Shown here: positions 8,526 through 17,588 of the stretch, piece after piece
Layout of the letters: every line of letters starts with the position of its first letter
How positions within the stretch are numbered: position 1 is the first letter of the stretch
Origin: Pedobacter riviphilus
GTDB taxonomy: Bacteria > Bacteroidota > Bacteroidia > Sphingobacteriales > Sphingobacteriaceae
DNA length: 64,000 nucleotides
Reading direction: 5' to 3'
Assembly: GCF_014692875.1 (NCBI RefSeq)
Contig: NZ_CP061171.1
Span: forward strand, 744,001 to 808,000
Notes under the pieces: generated by a model
The model's database searches: none
What the model was told of the DNA's origin: nothing
The model's input: only the letters and a program-made list of their open reading frames with translations
Translations under genes and position numbers: made by a program

Positions 8526-9704
8526 ATGAAAAAAACATCTATTTTAATCTCATTATCAAGGATGATGTGTTTAACACTTGTACTGTTTACATTAACCATC
8601 TACTCATGTAAAAAATCAGAAAGCCCTGTAGTTGCGCCGGAAGCCAAAGTGGATATCGATCCTACTGCTGTTGCCAGAATAAAAGAAATGGGCTTTCAAA
8701 CAGATGGCATTAAAGAATTTGGATCATATTATATCGTAGAAGGAGATATTCTGATTGCTAAGGAATCATTGGCTGCAACTAAAACTTCTGCAAAACTGAC
8801 AGGTTCAGGTGGTAAAATAGCGCAGGCAAATACAAATAATTTACTTCAGGGAAATTTAACCAATGTGATCATTACAACGGAAGATTACGATATCAGATGG
8901 CACTATGCAATCAGGGAAGCAGTTGCTGCCTGGAATGCAGTTAGCAACTGTCGGATCAACCTTATCCATTCCTATAGTCAATTTTATCCTCCGTATACAA
9001 ATTCGGTGACGCCTACAATTACTATAAAAAAATCGAATTTAGGAACTGGTGCTTTTGGACAGGGGCAATTTCCTACCACATCTGGTACTGCTGGAGCAAT
9101 TCTGCTGGTAAACCCTTTTACAAATAATGTTAATAGTAATGGGCAAGATAATGGTATTCCTAGAAGCCACGAGCAAGATGTTTATATGTTAGTACACGAA
9201 ATTGGCCACTGCCTTGGTTTTAGACATACAGATTGGAAGGCGGAAGGTACTGGTGGAAGTGCTGTAGGTGCAAATCCGATCCCAGGTACACCTAATAATG
9301 GAGATCCCGGCAACGACCCTAACTCAGTAATGAATTCAGGTAGGTTAGGTACATCAAACACGTGGTCGAGCTTCTCTTCTTATGATGTAATTGCTGCCCA
9401 ATATTTATATCCACCAGTAACCACGCCATTTGTGAGCACATTTAAAAATGTAATCAATGGTCCATCTTCCAATTCAGCAGGTAGCGAAATGATCAGTACC
9501 GCCGGCGCCATGTACAATGGTGGTTATTATGAATGGAGAATGTTAGACCAAAGTTTAAATGTTGTATTGCCTGTAAGCAGTTTTAGTAATTCGGCACAAC
9601 AGGAATGGTCGCACGGTACTCCTGGAACTTATTATTTAGAGTGCCGTTTGGTTGGTTTGGAATGTGTTGGAGAGTGGGCAAGACAAACCGTTACTTTTAA
9701 TTAA
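8526..9704 (+). CDS. M57-family (HEIGH-type) zinc metalloprotease lipoprotein
   Basis: A 392-residue secreted or surface lipoprotein: a signal peptide with Cys28 (TIYSCKK) is followed by a zinc protease domain. The active site HEIGHCLGFRHTDW (about residues 226-239) gives HExxHxxGxxH with the catalytic Glu and three His ligands, and the HEIGH wording is that of the Bacteroidota dual-action HEIGH/M57 peptidases. Downstream, NSVMNSGR is a plausible Met-turn. The last ~90 residues look like a small beta-rich accessory domain. Substrate unknown. Gene stands alone, with a terminator after it. Confidence 0.86.
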   Translation: MKKTSILISLSRMMCLTLVLFTLTIYSCKKSESPVVAPEAKVDIDPTAVARIKEMGFQTDGIKEFGSYYIVEGDILIAKESLAATKTSAKLTGSGGKIAQANTNNLLQGNLTNVIITTEDYDIRWHYAIREAVAAWNAVSNCRINLIHSYSQFYPPYTNSVTPTITIKKSNLGTGAFGQGQFPTTSGTAGAILLVNPFTNNVNSNGQDNGIPRSHEQDVYMLVHEIGHCLGFRHTDWKAEGTGGSAVGANPIPGTPNNGDPGNDPNSVMNSGRLGTSNTWSSFSSYDVIAAQYLYPPVTTPFVSTFKNVINGPSSNSAGSEMISTAGAMYNGGYYEWRMLDQSLNVVLPVSSFSNSAQQEWSHGTPGTYYLECRLVGLECVGEWARQTVTFN

Positions 9705-9731
9705 GTACCAGCTGATCAAAATAGATCTGTT

Positions 9732-9779
9732 GAAAAAAAAGCAGGGTAATTTCCATTAGAAAATTATCCTGCTTTTTTA
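9732..9779 (+). terminator. Terminator after metalloprotease gene
   Basis: AAGCAGGGTAATTT pairs with AAATTATCCTGCTT and is flanked by A and T runs, so it could act in both directions, for the protease gene and the convergent gene at 9842. Confidence 0.85.
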
Positions 9780-9841
9780 TTTAAAACTGGTTATGCGCTA
9801 AAAAGCGATCTATTACCGTATGCAGTTAACTAAATTTTAAT

Positions 9842-10147
9842 TTACTCAGTAACTGGCTCTTTTTTTACTGCCTTCTTTGCGGCAACAGGTTTTACTGTTT
9901 TTGTTTTTGGTGCAGTAATTGGTGTTTTTTCTTCTTTAATATATGGCGTTATAGAATCATCTTGAGTAGCGAAAGTAACTTTTTTGGTTAATTGCTTGGC
10001 AAATTTTTCGATTACTTTATCTGTTTTTTTGGCTTTGCCGTATTGGATAACCAATTCGTTAAATGCAAGGGCTAATTTCGATTCTAATTCTTTACGTAAT
10101 TTTTTGCTTGTCGAATGATTTTTCGACTTGGATTTATTCTTTTTCAT
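9842..10147 (-). CDS. Lys-rich hypothetical protein
   Basis: A 101-residue, very basic protein with no signal peptide or membrane segment. Residues 1-20 are Lys/Ser-rich, ~20-55 form a likely amphipathic helix (ELESKLALAFNELVIQYGKA), and the tail is a low-complexity Lys/Pro/Ala/Thr segment (KPVAAKKAVKKEP) reminiscent of histone-H1-like or other nucleic-acid-binding tails. I do not recognise the family. Binding to DNA or RNA is only suggested by composition. The start is ATG and the gene stands alone. Confidence 0.65.
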   Translation of the reverse strand: MKKNKSKSKNHSTSKKLRKELESKLALAFNELVIQYGKAKKTDKVIEKFAKQLTKKVTFATQDDSITPYIKEEKTPITAPKTKTVKPVAAKKAVKKEPVTE

Positions 10148-10296
10148 CTAGAACTTATGGGATTTTTTCAAAGATAAAAAAACAGGAAGTTAAATTAATA
10201 TTATGATTATGTTAACAAAATGTTTCGTGCTTAACATATAAAATATTTCCTATAACTTAGTTTAAATCAAATAGGTTAGCATTTAATCCAACGAAT

Positions 10297-10449
10297 ATGA
10301 ACTATCCAATATTGATCGGCGTTGCGGTTCTGGTTATTATTTTAATTGTTTACCTGATTAAAAGAAATCAAAAGGATAAAAAAACGTTTGAAGAAGAGGT
10401 AATCCAGTCAGAACTTCCACCTGAGAAAGACGATAAAGAAAACCTTTAA
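10297..10449 (+). CDS. Small single-pass membrane protein
   Basis: A 50-residue reading frame. Residues ~4-21 are one hydrophobic segment (ILIGVAVLVIILIVYLI) followed by KRNQKDKK and an acidic tail (SELPPEKDDKENL), giving a periplasmic-in, cytoplasmic-tail topology by the positive-inside rule. Start ATG; the stop overlaps by four bases the stop of the convergent gene at 10446. No family recognised. Architecture and reading-frame quality argue that it is real; role unknown. Confidence 0.6.
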   Translation: MNYPILIGVAVLVIILIVYLIKRNQKDKKTFEEEVIQSELPPEKDDKENL

Positions 10450-10721
10450 AAAGTATTTCCTGGGGCAATGTCGCCACCTAGATCTAACGTATTCTGGAAA
10501 CCTTCCAGATATTGAAGTAAATGCCGCTCAGCATTTGCATAAGAGGTAAATGTAGATGCTGGTTCATGGGCATCAGCATCAGTTTTACTTTTGTAAAATG
10601 AACTGATTTTGAAAACGAAAACTTTGCTATCATTAATGGGCGACATAATTCTAGCCTTTATGGCGTGGCCGTTTACCTCAACAAAAAATTCTTTTAAAAC
10701 GGTATAGATAAGGGCAGACAT
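10446..10721 (-). CDS. Hypothetical protein
   Basis: A 91-residue soluble protein starting at ATG 10721 (MSALIYTVLKEFFVEVNGHA); an upstream TTG at 10745 would add eight residues but is less likely. It contains a beta-rich N-terminal half (FFVEVNGHAIKARIM, KVFVFKISSFYKS) and a helical C-terminal part (YANAERHLLQYLEGFQNTL). No signal peptide, membrane segment or recognisable motif. Function unknown. Confidence 0.6.
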   Translation of the reverse strand: MSALIYTVLKEFFVEVNGHAIKARIMSPINDSKVFVFKISSFYKSKTDADAHEPASTFTSYANAERHLLQYLEGFQNTLDLGGDIAPGNTF

Positions 10722-10855
10722 AAACAAGGTTTTAGATAAACTCAATATAAGAAATCTAAATTAACTTAAATAGCTCATGAATCAACTTGTTATTGATAAA
10801 ATAATGATTTTTTAACATTAAATTAATGTGTGTTTTCCTGTTGAATTTGAAGTGA

Positions 10856-12052
10856 CTATTTCTTAGCAGGCTCGTAAGCATAAACCACTTCGTATTTACT
10901 GTTCTTGAAATTTGAAGAAAGTTGTCCGATTTTTAGATTCTGAGCCTGGGGGGTAGGCTCACAATAAGAATATTTCTTGCCTTTATAAGTAACTGGTTCT
11001 CCGATTGGTTTATCAAACTGTACGGCAATTGTTAAATGTTTAGGGTAAAGCAGGGCAATCATCGGCAGGTTATATATTTCTTTTACCAGGTAAAAAAATA
11101 ATGCAGCCCGGTCATCGCAATCGCTGTAGGTACTTAATAATGTCTGTTCTGGGGAGAAACGTTTTTCCATCCCGAAATTTTCACCGTCATCTTCATATAA
11201 AAAGCCATAACGGGTAAACCTCATCAGGTAATCAACACCTTTTTTCTGATCCATGCGTTTCAGGTTTTCTTTTAAGGTGGGAATAAGAGAGCTGTATGTT
11301 TCCCTGCTCAAAGGAATGTTAAAATAACTCTCAAAATCTACTACCGGATAGTTTTTGAAAATGGTTTGCACATCTTTATTAACTTTTAGCTTAAAATGAT
11401 GGATTTTCTGACGGTAACTAAATTCGATATCTTTTTCCTGATAACTTTCCGGTTTGAAATCGGGCATTCTCGTTACCTTATAAGAAAATGGATTTTTAGC
11501 TTCTGGTATTATAATTTTAACGGGTTTGTAAGCATCGGCCTGTTTAAATAGTTTGCCATAATCGTGGTAATTTAAGCACATAAATTTTTTACCGTCAACC
11601 GTAAAAAACGGAATGTCGCTGATATCCTCTTCATTTCTCACATAAAAGATTACCTGATCATTGCCTACCGCTAACCTTGCATCGTAACCACATTTACTTA
11701 GTAAAAACCATTTGTATAAGGTATAGGCGAAATAATTATCTGCTTTTGGGCTAATCTGTTCGGCTGTTTTGCGGATTAATTGGTAATAAATCCAGTCGTT
11801 TAGATTATATTTTCTCTGGTATTTCTCTAAAGACGAAATAAGTGGTGTGTAATTGCCAGATGAGATACGATAGTAAAAGTTTGAAACAGCTGGTGTAGTT
11901 GCGGTTTTGGGTATAGGAAAAACGACTGAAGAATCGACACTAAAATTAAAGGTCCCATCATAAAAATCGAAAGAATAATTCTGTCCCTTCGAGATGACGG
12001 TATTCATCATCAGGCAAACGAACAAAATGGTCCTTAAAATATATGTGTACAT
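10856..12052 (-). CDS. Secreted transglutaminase-like protein
   Basis: A 398-residue exported protein. I take ATG 12052 as start (MYTYILRTILFVCLMMN, a clear signal peptide ending near SKGQ) rather than the upstream TTG at 12064. The C-terminal region has the sequence YSDCDDRAALFFYLVKE followed by LYPKHLTIAVQF, matching the Cys and His of a transglutaminase-like (papain-fold) core; the third residue is not certain. The first ~280 residues have no recognised domain. Such proteins often act at the envelope as peptidases or cross-linkers; the role here is inference. Monocistronic. Confidence 0.62.
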   Translation of the reverse strand: MYTYILRTILFVCLMMNTVISKGQNYSFDFYDGTFNFSVDSSVVFPIPKTATTPAVSNFYYRISSGNYTPLISSLEKYQRKYNLNDWIYYQLIRKTAEQISPKADNYFAYTLYKWFLLSKCGYDARLAVGNDQVIFYVRNEEDISDIPFFTVDGKKFMCLNYHDYGKLFKQADAYKPVKIIIPEAKNPFSYKVTRMPDFKPESYQEKDIEFSYRQKIHHFKLKVNKDVQTIFKNYPVVDFESYFNIPLSRETYSSLIPTLKENLKRMDQKKGVDYLMRFTRYGFLYEDDGENFGMEKRFSPEQTLLSTYSDCDDRAALFFYLVKEIYNLPMIALLYPKHLTIAVQFDKPIGEPVTYKGKKYSYCEPTPQAQNLKIGQLSSNFKNSKYEVVYAYEPAKK

Positions 12053-12292
12053 CCCTCTTTTCAAACCGCGCTATATTTGGTTATATTAAATTTACTTATT
12101 ATTAATATAAAAGCAACAATTTCTTTATGTGAACAATTTTTGCAGTGCTTAACCTAATGTTAATATTAAGGCCGATTCGCGGAGGTTAAAATTGTTTCAT
12201 CATAGAAAATTATGGTGTTAGAAATTTCCTTCCATTGTATTAATAAATTCTATAAATAACATTTCAGTAATACCAATTTAACATAGTGGCTC

Positions 12293-12378
12293 TACTTTTG
12301 TGACATAAATATTTGGTTAGTATTTATAAAGTTTAGGTTAGTTGATAATAAAAAACCCAGATGGATGTCTGGGTTTTT
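12293..12378 (+). ncRNA. Candidate small RNA
   Basis: TACTTTTG at 12293-12300 fits the -7 box, and a strong terminator ends at 12378, defining a possible ~75-nt transcript without a reading frame. It would hold a 7-bp hairpin (ATAAATA/TATTTAT) plus the terminator stem. No clear -33 TTG is present, and the terminator also serves the gene on the other strand, so this is tentative. The remaining gap 12053-12292 shows only AT-rich sequence. Confidence 0.3.
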
Positions 12379-12379
12379 T
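12350..12379 (-). terminator. Bidirectional terminator
   Basis: AAAACCCAGA and TCTGGGTTTT form the stem around ATGGATG's core, with A/T runs on both sides. It ends the acyltransferase gene on the minus strand and could also end a + strand transcript. Confidence 0.85.
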
Positions 12380-12389
12380 TTGCTTTTAT

Positions 12390-14141
12390 TTATAGATTCT
12401 TGCCGAGCTTTTCGAGCATTTCTGGTGGGATATTATGCGTATCAACCACTAAGAAACCATCTAAACAATCAGAAAACTTAGGATCGATATTAAAAGAAAT
12501 GATCTTTGCATTTAAGTTCATATACTGCCTTAGCAATACAGGGATTTTAATGTGTGAATTTTCAATATCGCCAATAATACTATCTAAATCTTTAAACGAT
12601 TCGCTGCTATCAACCAGGGTATCGGTAGCAATAGGCAGTAAATCGGCTTTGAATTTATTTCGGGGTTTAACATATTTCGCCATTTCATAATCGAAATGGT
12701 TTTTGGTAATGTAATCAACTATTAAAGCTTTGCTAAATTTAGAAAAATTGTTGCTAATGCTCACCGGTCCGAACATATAACGGTACTGAGGATTATCGAT
12801 CAGGTATTTTAAAATGCCTTTCCAAAGCAAAAACAATGGGAGCGGTTTACCCTGGTATTCTTTTCTGATCCACGATCTGCCCAGCTCGATCCCCTGCCTT
12901 AACATCGGGTAGAACTGATCTTTCATTTTAAACAGTTCTGACAGGTAGAAGCCACGGCGGCCCATGCTTTCTAAAATTTCATCTCCTTTACCAATCCGGT
13001 AAGCCCCCACAATATTTTCTAAATCTTTATCCCATATAAACAAGTGGTTATAGTAGATGTCGTAATTGTCGAGATCGATTTTTTTGTTGGTGCCTTCACC
13101 AACCTCACGGAAAGTAATTTCACGCAATCGGCCAATTTCTCTTAAAATATTCGGGATTTTTAAAGTCGGAACAATGTATACTTCGTAATTTTTCTCTGTC
13201 CAGACCCTGAAATCTTCCAGAACCGCCACCTCATTTTTAATTAAAAGCCTCGAAGTTTCTTCAATTACCTCAACAGGTTTCTTTTTGATCTTAAATAAGT
13301 TTAATGGGTTAAAGAGTTTTTTCTCTGTATCTAAACCAACACCAAGCGCATATGTACGGGCTCTTAAAAAGTCCATCAGTTTATTGCTGCTGTTCATATG
13401 CGAAATTTCAGACACGGCTATTGGTTTGCCAATCCGTACCTTAATGGTGCGCCCGTGTTTATTTAAAAACTCTGAAGGTAGCTTTGCTGTGCGCAGTGTA
13501 GGGTGTATGAAGCTTAAAATGTTAAAGAAAACACCGTTATTACCATGGAAATAAATAGGTACAACAGGTACTTTTGCTTTTGCAATCAGTTTTCCAACAA
13601 CAGGGTGCCACATCCTATCGGTTACCTGTTGAGCATCTAATTTAAAGGTAGAAACCTCACCTGCAGGGAAAATACCAATTGGTGTTCCATTTCTAAGCAA
13701 ATCAAATGTAGTTTTTAATCCACTGATGCTTGAAGAATGCTGCACATTTTCGAAAGGATTTACGGCAACAAAAAATTCATCAAGATTTGGTATTTTTTTC
13801 AAAATGAAATTTACCATTACCTTGGCATCAGGCCTAACCGTGCATAAAAGTTTAACTAAAGCCAAACCTTCTACACCACCATAAGGGTGATTTGCAATGG
13901 CAATAAAAGGGCCTGTTTTTGGAATACTGTTTAAATCATCATCATCAAATTCTATAGAAACACCAATGGTTTCTAATATCTTGTCTACAAATTCTAAGCC
14001 TTTAAAGTGTTGATTTTGAGCGAATACGTCGTTGATGTCGTTCAGTTTCATGATCTCCATCATCAAACCTGCTAAACCTGGTACACCTAGCTTATCTATC
14101 TTTGTTGCTTTCGCAAACTCAGATGTAGTTATGATCTTCAT
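12390..14141 (-). CDS. OlsF-like two-domain acyltransferase (PlsC domain + OlsB-like domain)
   Basis: A 583-residue fusion. Residues ~60-270 are a PlsC-type acyltransferase (FIAIANHPYGGVEGL; GIFPAGEVSTF; KVPVVPIYFHGNNG). Residues ~310-520 match the OlsB/GNAT hemolysin-like N-acyltransferase (LREIGRLREITFREVGEG; GAYRIGKGDEIL; LGRSWIRKEYQGKPLPLFLLW). This layout is that of OlsF, which acylates an amino acid twice to make ornithine-type aminolipids; Bacteroidota also make glycine lipids with separate enzymes. The head group here cannot be read from sequence. The PlsC motif has Glu where this subfamily usually has Asp (HPYGGVEG). Cytoplasmic, probably membrane-associated. Confidence 0.82.
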   Translation of the reverse strand: MKIITTSEFAKATKIDKLGVPGLAGLMMEIMKLNDINDVFAQNQHFKGLEFVDKILETIGVSIEFDDDDLNSIPKTGPFIAIANHPYGGVEGLALVKLLCTVRPDAKVMVNFILKKIPNLDEFFVAVNPFENVQHSSSISGLKTTFDLLRNGTPIGIFPAGEVSTFKLDAQQVTDRMWHPVVGKLIAKAKVPVVPIYFHGNNGVFFNILSFIHPTLRTAKLPSEFLNKHGRTIKVRIGKPIAVSEISHMNSSNKLMDFLRARTYALGVGLDTEKKLFNPLNLFKIKKKPVEVIEETSRLLIKNEVAVLEDFRVWTEKNYEVYIVPTLKIPNILREIGRLREITFREVGEGTNKKIDLDNYDIYYNHLFIWDKDLENIVGAYRIGKGDEILESMGRRGFYLSELFKMKDQFYPMLRQGIELGRSWIRKEYQGKPLPLFLLWKGILKYLIDNPQYRYMFGPVSISNNFSKFSKALIVDYITKNHFDYEMAKYVKPRNKFKADLLPIATDTLVDSSESFKDLDSIIGDIENSHIKIPVLLRQYMNLNAKIISFNIDPKFSDCLDGFLVVDTHNIPPEMLEKLGKNL

Positions 14142-14236
14142 ATAAAATTCTTAGATTGTTGATAGGCAAAACCTATTCTGTTTTGCAATCCCAAAAATAA
14201 GATTTATATTTATAATCCACATGTCATATCGCATCA

Positions 14237-15136
14237 ATGAGAATTTGGTTCAACAAAAATTTTGGTGTTAGCAAAAGTGAATTCAACGGGCTATTGGTTC
14301 TAGTCTCTATTATTATTGTAATTAGGGCTACACCAGTTATATATGGTTATTATCAGCCAAATTTGAAAGATGATCCCAATCTTTTAGCACAAATTCAGAA
14401 AATAAGCATTACCGATCAGGTATATGCCAATACTATTCGGGATCGGATTGAAAATACAAATCCTAAAAAAACGGTTAAACTTTTCAAATTCAATCCCAAC
14501 ACTTTAGATGTAGAAGGTTGGCAAACTTTAGGTCTATCAGCAAAACAGGCGCAATCTATTATAAATTATACCGCTAAAGGCGGCAAATTTTACAAACCAG
14601 AAGATCTTCAGAAAATGTATACTATTTCGCCAGAAATGTATAAAAAGATACTGCCTTATGCCAACATACCCGATCAGCCCATCAATGCCTCAAAAAAGTA
14701 TATGCCTTTTGAAAAAAAGGAATATGCTAAAAAAGTTTCAGTAATTGTTGATATTAATCAGGCAGACTCGACACAATTGGATGAAATTAAAGGCATTGGC
14801 GGAACTTTTGCGCTCAGGATTATTAAATACCGCGAACGTTTAGGTGGTTTTTACAAAAAAGAACAACTTCTTGAAGTTTATGGCTTAGACTCCAATAAAT
14901 ATGCAGAAATCAAAGATCAGATTGAAATCAGTAATATCCCGTTAAAAACAATAAATATAAACACAGCAACTTTTAACGATTTAAAGCGTAATCCATATCT
15001 TTCTTTCAAACAGATCAATGCCATTATTCAATACCGCAAGCAGCATGGCAATTATTCCGGCATAGCCGATCTGAAAAAGATTGTGCTCTTAAACCAGCAG
15101 GTAATCGATAAAATTACGCCTTACATTTCTTTTTAG
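14237..15136 (+). CDS. Helix-hairpin-helix protein, ComEA-like
   Basis: A 299-residue protein with one N-terminal membrane segment (~19-36, LLVLVSIIIVIRATPVI) and then three to four HhH units: FNPNTLDVEGWQTLGLS.., VDINQADSTQLDEIKGIG.., ININTATFNDLKRNPYLS... each followed by a run such as KYRERLGGFYKKEQL. The repeats of N-[IVL]-N-x-A are diagnostic of ComEA-type HhH modules that bind DNA without sequence specificity. A role in DNA uptake is a family-level suggestion, not shown. Stands alone; the tandem repeat begins 13 bp after the stop. Confidence 0.82.
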   Translation: MRIWFNKNFGVSKSEFNGLLVLVSIIIVIRATPVIYGYYQPNLKDDPNLLAQIQKISITDQVYANTIRDRIENTNPKKTVKLFKFNPNTLDVEGWQTLGLSAKQAQSIINYTAKGGKFYKPEDLQKMYTISPEMYKKILPYANIPDQPINASKKYMPFEKKEYAKKVSVIVDINQADSTQLDEIKGIGGTFALRIIKYRERLGGFYKKEQLLEVYGLDSNKYAEIKDQIEISNIPLKTININTATFNDLKRNPYLSFKQINAIIQYRKQHGNYSGIADLKKIVLLNQQVIDKITPYISF

Positions 15137-15149
15137 AAGCAATATTTAT

Positions 15150-15443
15150 TTTTGGTTTTGGAAAGCAAAACCCGTATTCCATAGGAAAGTTTCTTCCTGC
15201 TCTTCGCTTTACTCCGTTGCACTCCGTGTTCGCTGCGATCAGGTTTAGATACGCAGGACAGTGTGCTGCAAGCTTTTGCAAATAATTTAAAGGCACGTTG
15301 TTTCTGTACCTTGCAACCCCAAATCTTATTACCGGCCGCGCCACCTAAACCCAATGGGAGCGACACCAAGTAAAGCGGACAGTGGGGCTGAATAATGCCA
15401 AATGCTTCCGGCTAGCTTTCCTAAAAAACAAACCGTATTAAAG
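15150..15443. repeat. Palindromic ~295-bp repeat, copy 1
   Basis: First of two tandem copies, period 293-297 bp. The ends are inverted (GGTTTTGGAAAGC on the left, GCTTTCCTAAAAAACAAACC on the right), and the interior is also quasi-palindromic: TTCGCTTTACTCC and GATCAGGTTTAGATACGC mirror the right-hand CCTAAACCCAATGGGAGC and AGTAAAGCGGAC. No transposase is inside. Frames open across it on the minus strand look accidental. Confidence 0.85.
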
Positions 15444-15446
15444 ATT

Positions 15447-15741
15447 CCATTGTTTTGGAAAGCAAAACCTGTATTCCATAGGGAAATTTCTCCCTGCTCT
15501 TCGCTTTACTCCATTGTACTCCGTGTTCGCTGCGATCAGGTTTAGATACGCAGGATAGTACTGCAACCCTTTACACCAATTAAAGGCATGTTGTTTCTGC
15601 GCCCTGCAACCCCAAATCTGATTACTGGCCGTGCCACCTAAACCCAATGGAAGCGTGCACGAAGTAAAGCGTACAGTGGGACTGCATTATCCTAAACGCT
15701 TCGAGCTTGCTTTCCTAAAAAAGCAAACCGTATTTAAAGAT
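15447..15741. repeat. Palindromic ~295-bp repeat, copy 2
   Basis: Second copy, roughly 85-90% like copy 1 by eye, with the same landmarks: GGAAAGCAAAACC, CTGCTCTTCGCTTTACTCC, GCGATCAGGTTTAGATACGC, GCCACCTAAACCCAATGG, GCTTTCCTAAAA. Small indels separate the copies (offset 297 falling to 293). The rest of the gap to 15975 is AT-rich and holds no gene. Confidence 0.85.
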
Positions 15742-15975
15742 TTTAAGCTGTTAATATTTTGTCCTTATTCAATTGAAACTTATTTTCTAAAATATTCGGT
15801 CAAAGTTGTAAATAAATAATAAAAACTTTCTACGTTAATTTCAAGCTTTAAAATTAACCGATAAACTTATTGAACCGAATACCATTTCATTCTGTAATTG
15901 CACAAATATTTAATGGTAACTAACTATCAAATAATTGTTTATAATTGCCATAACTAACTACAAAATATAAATTTA

Positions 15976-17130
15976 ATGAGCGTAAGCTTCAATTTTTCAG
16001 AAACAGAAACTCAGCAGAGTGTAAAGGCCATGGTCCGCGATTTTGCAGAGAAAAACATTCGTCCACATATAATGGAATGGGATGAGGCACAGTATTTTCC
16101 TGTTGAATTGTTTAAACAGCTCGGGGAACTAGGTTTAATGGGCGTTTTAGTTCCCGAAGAATATGGTGGCTCCGGACTGGGCTATCAAGAGTATGTTGAT
16201 ATAATTGTAGAAGTAGCCCGGGTTTGTGGTTCAATCGGTTTATCATTAGCTGCACACAATTCTTTATGTACTGGCCATATTCTGGCATTTGCCAATGAAG
16301 AACAGAAACAAAAGTGGCTGCCGAAGCTCGCAACAGCCGAGTGGATTGGTGCCTGGGGATTAACTGAAGCCAATACAGGTTCGGATGCCTTAAGAATGAT
16401 GACCACTGCGGTTGAAGATGGCGACGATTACATTATTAATGGGGCAAAAAATTGGATTACCCATGGCAAAAGCAGCGATATTGCGGTTGTTATGGTAAGA
16501 ACAGGAGAGCAGGGGAGCTCGAAAGGGATTTCGGCCATTGTGGTAGAACGTGGTACACCTGGTTTTACCGCTGGGAAAAAAGAAAATAAACTGGGCATGC
16601 GGGCATCAGAAACCACAGAAATGATTTTTGATAATTGTCGCGTACCAAAAGCTAATTTGTTGGGCAATGTTGGCGAAGGCTTTAAACAGGCCATGAAGGT
16701 TTTAGACGGCGGAAGAATTTCTATTGCTGCATTGGCCTTAGGAATTGCAAAAGGTGCTTTTGATGCTGCTGTTGCCTATTCGAAACAACGCCAGCAGTTT
16801 GGTCAGCCAATCTCCAGCTTCCAGGCCATTAGTTTCAAACTTGCTGATATGGCTACAGAGATTGAAGCAGCAGAGTTATTGATCAGGCAGGCGGCAGATT
16901 TAAAGAACAGGCATTTGCCTATGACAAAAGAATCGGCAATGGCGAAATATTTTGCCTCAGAAGTTTCGGTAAGGGTAGCTACAGATGCCGTTCAGATATT
17001 TGGTGGTTATGGTTATACTAAAGACTTTCCGGTTGAGAAATTTTATCGGGATAGTAAGTTATGTACAATAGGAGAGGGAACATCAGAAATACAAAAAATT
17101 GTAATTGCCAGAGAAGTATTGTCGAGGTAG
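15976..17130 (+). CDS. Acyl-CoA dehydrogenase
   Basis: A 384-residue FAD-dependent acyl-CoA dehydrogenase of the short/medium-chain type, oxidising acyl-CoA to trans-2-enoyl-CoA with electrons passed to ETF. Visible are the flavin loop [12 protein letters not shown], the [15 protein letters not shown] stretch, the substrate-site segment [16 protein letters not shown], the C-terminal signature [20 protein letters not shown] and the catalytic base Glu367 in IGEGTSEIQ. Length is full. It stands alone, with a terminator after it; which acyl chain it prefers cannot be read here. Confidence 0.93.
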   Translation: MSVSFNFSETETQQSVKAMVRDFAEKNIRPHIMEWDEAQYFPVELFKQLGELGLMGVLVPEEYGGSGLGYQEYVDIIVEVARVCGSIGLSLAAHNSLCTGHILAFANEEQKQKWLPKLATAEWIGAWGLTEANTGSDALRMMTTAVEDGDDYIINGAKNWITHGKSSDIAVVMVRTGEQGSSKGISAIVVERGTPGFTAGKKENKLGMRASETTEMIFDNCRVPKANLLGNVGEGFKQAMKVLDGGRISIAALALGIAKGAFDAAVAYSKQRQQFGQPISSFQAISFKLADMATEIEAAELLIRQAADLKNRHLPMTKESAMAKYFASEVSVRVATDAVQIFGGYGYTKDFPVEKFYRDSKLCTIGEGTSEIQKIVIAREVLSR

Positions 17131-17211
17131 AGGGTTTGGGCTTAATGTCGATCACCTTAAACTTTACACTCTAAGCCTCAAACCTTATTAAAAACCAAAT
17201 ATATTATGAGT

Positions 17212-17247
17212 AATCCGGACGGTTTAACCACCTCCGGATTTTTTTTG
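17212..17247 (+). terminator. Terminator after acyl-CoA dehydrogenase
   Basis: AATCCGGA and TCCGGATT flank a 13-base loop and are followed by eight T. Before it, 17131-17190 is a weak inverted repeat built of GGGTTTGGGCTTA and TAAGCCTCAAACC. Confidence 0.82.
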
Positions 17248-17400
17248 TTTTAAAATTTTCAAAACCAAGCTGATTAAAACTATGTTTTTACTAAAGACTA
17301 AAGTTGTTTGGCGCTTAGCGGTAGGCGTTTGGAGCAGTTAAACAATTAACCGAATTAACCATTCTTGAAATATTGAACTAATGACTAATAAATAAAGAAA

Positions 17401-17574
17401 ATGGCAAAGTATTCAGAAAAAGCAGGTGAGAAAGTAGAAAAAACCATGCATGAGATGAAAGAAGGTAAGCTTAAAAGCGGATCAGGTAAAAAAGTGACTT
17501 CCAAAAAGCAGGCTATTGCTATCGGCTTATCGGAAGCCAGGAAAGAAGGGGCGAAGGTGCCTAAAAAAGGTTAG
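17401..17574 (+). CDS. DUF6496-like small basic protein
   Basis: A 57-residue, Lys-rich soluble protein: EKVEKTMHEMKEGKLKSGSG followed by KKVTSKKQAIAIGLSEARK, the latter resembling the conserved core of the small DUF6496 proteins common in Bacteroidota and Proteobacteria (xxKQAIAIGLSEAR). Function is unknown; the family is often linked loosely to stress responses, which I cannot confirm. ATG start after an A-rich leader (AATAAAGAAA). It is flanked by quasi-palindromic intergenic sequence on both sides. Confidence 0.72.
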   Translation: MAKYSEKAGEKVEKTMHEMKEGKLKSGSGKKVTSKKQAIAIGLSEARKEGAKVPKKG

Positions 17575-17588
17575 AGGGTGAAAATTTA

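Noticed and set aside
15114..15647. Minus-strand open frames of 69-78 codons, rich in Cys, Arg and Gly, across the tandem repeats
   Set aside because: They exist in both copies only because the repeats are alike, overlap one another in different frames, and lack protein-like composition. They are repeat DNA read by chance.
15150..15741. CRISPR array
   Set aside because: Two long copies without spacers or cas genes; no short regular repeats anywhere in the window.
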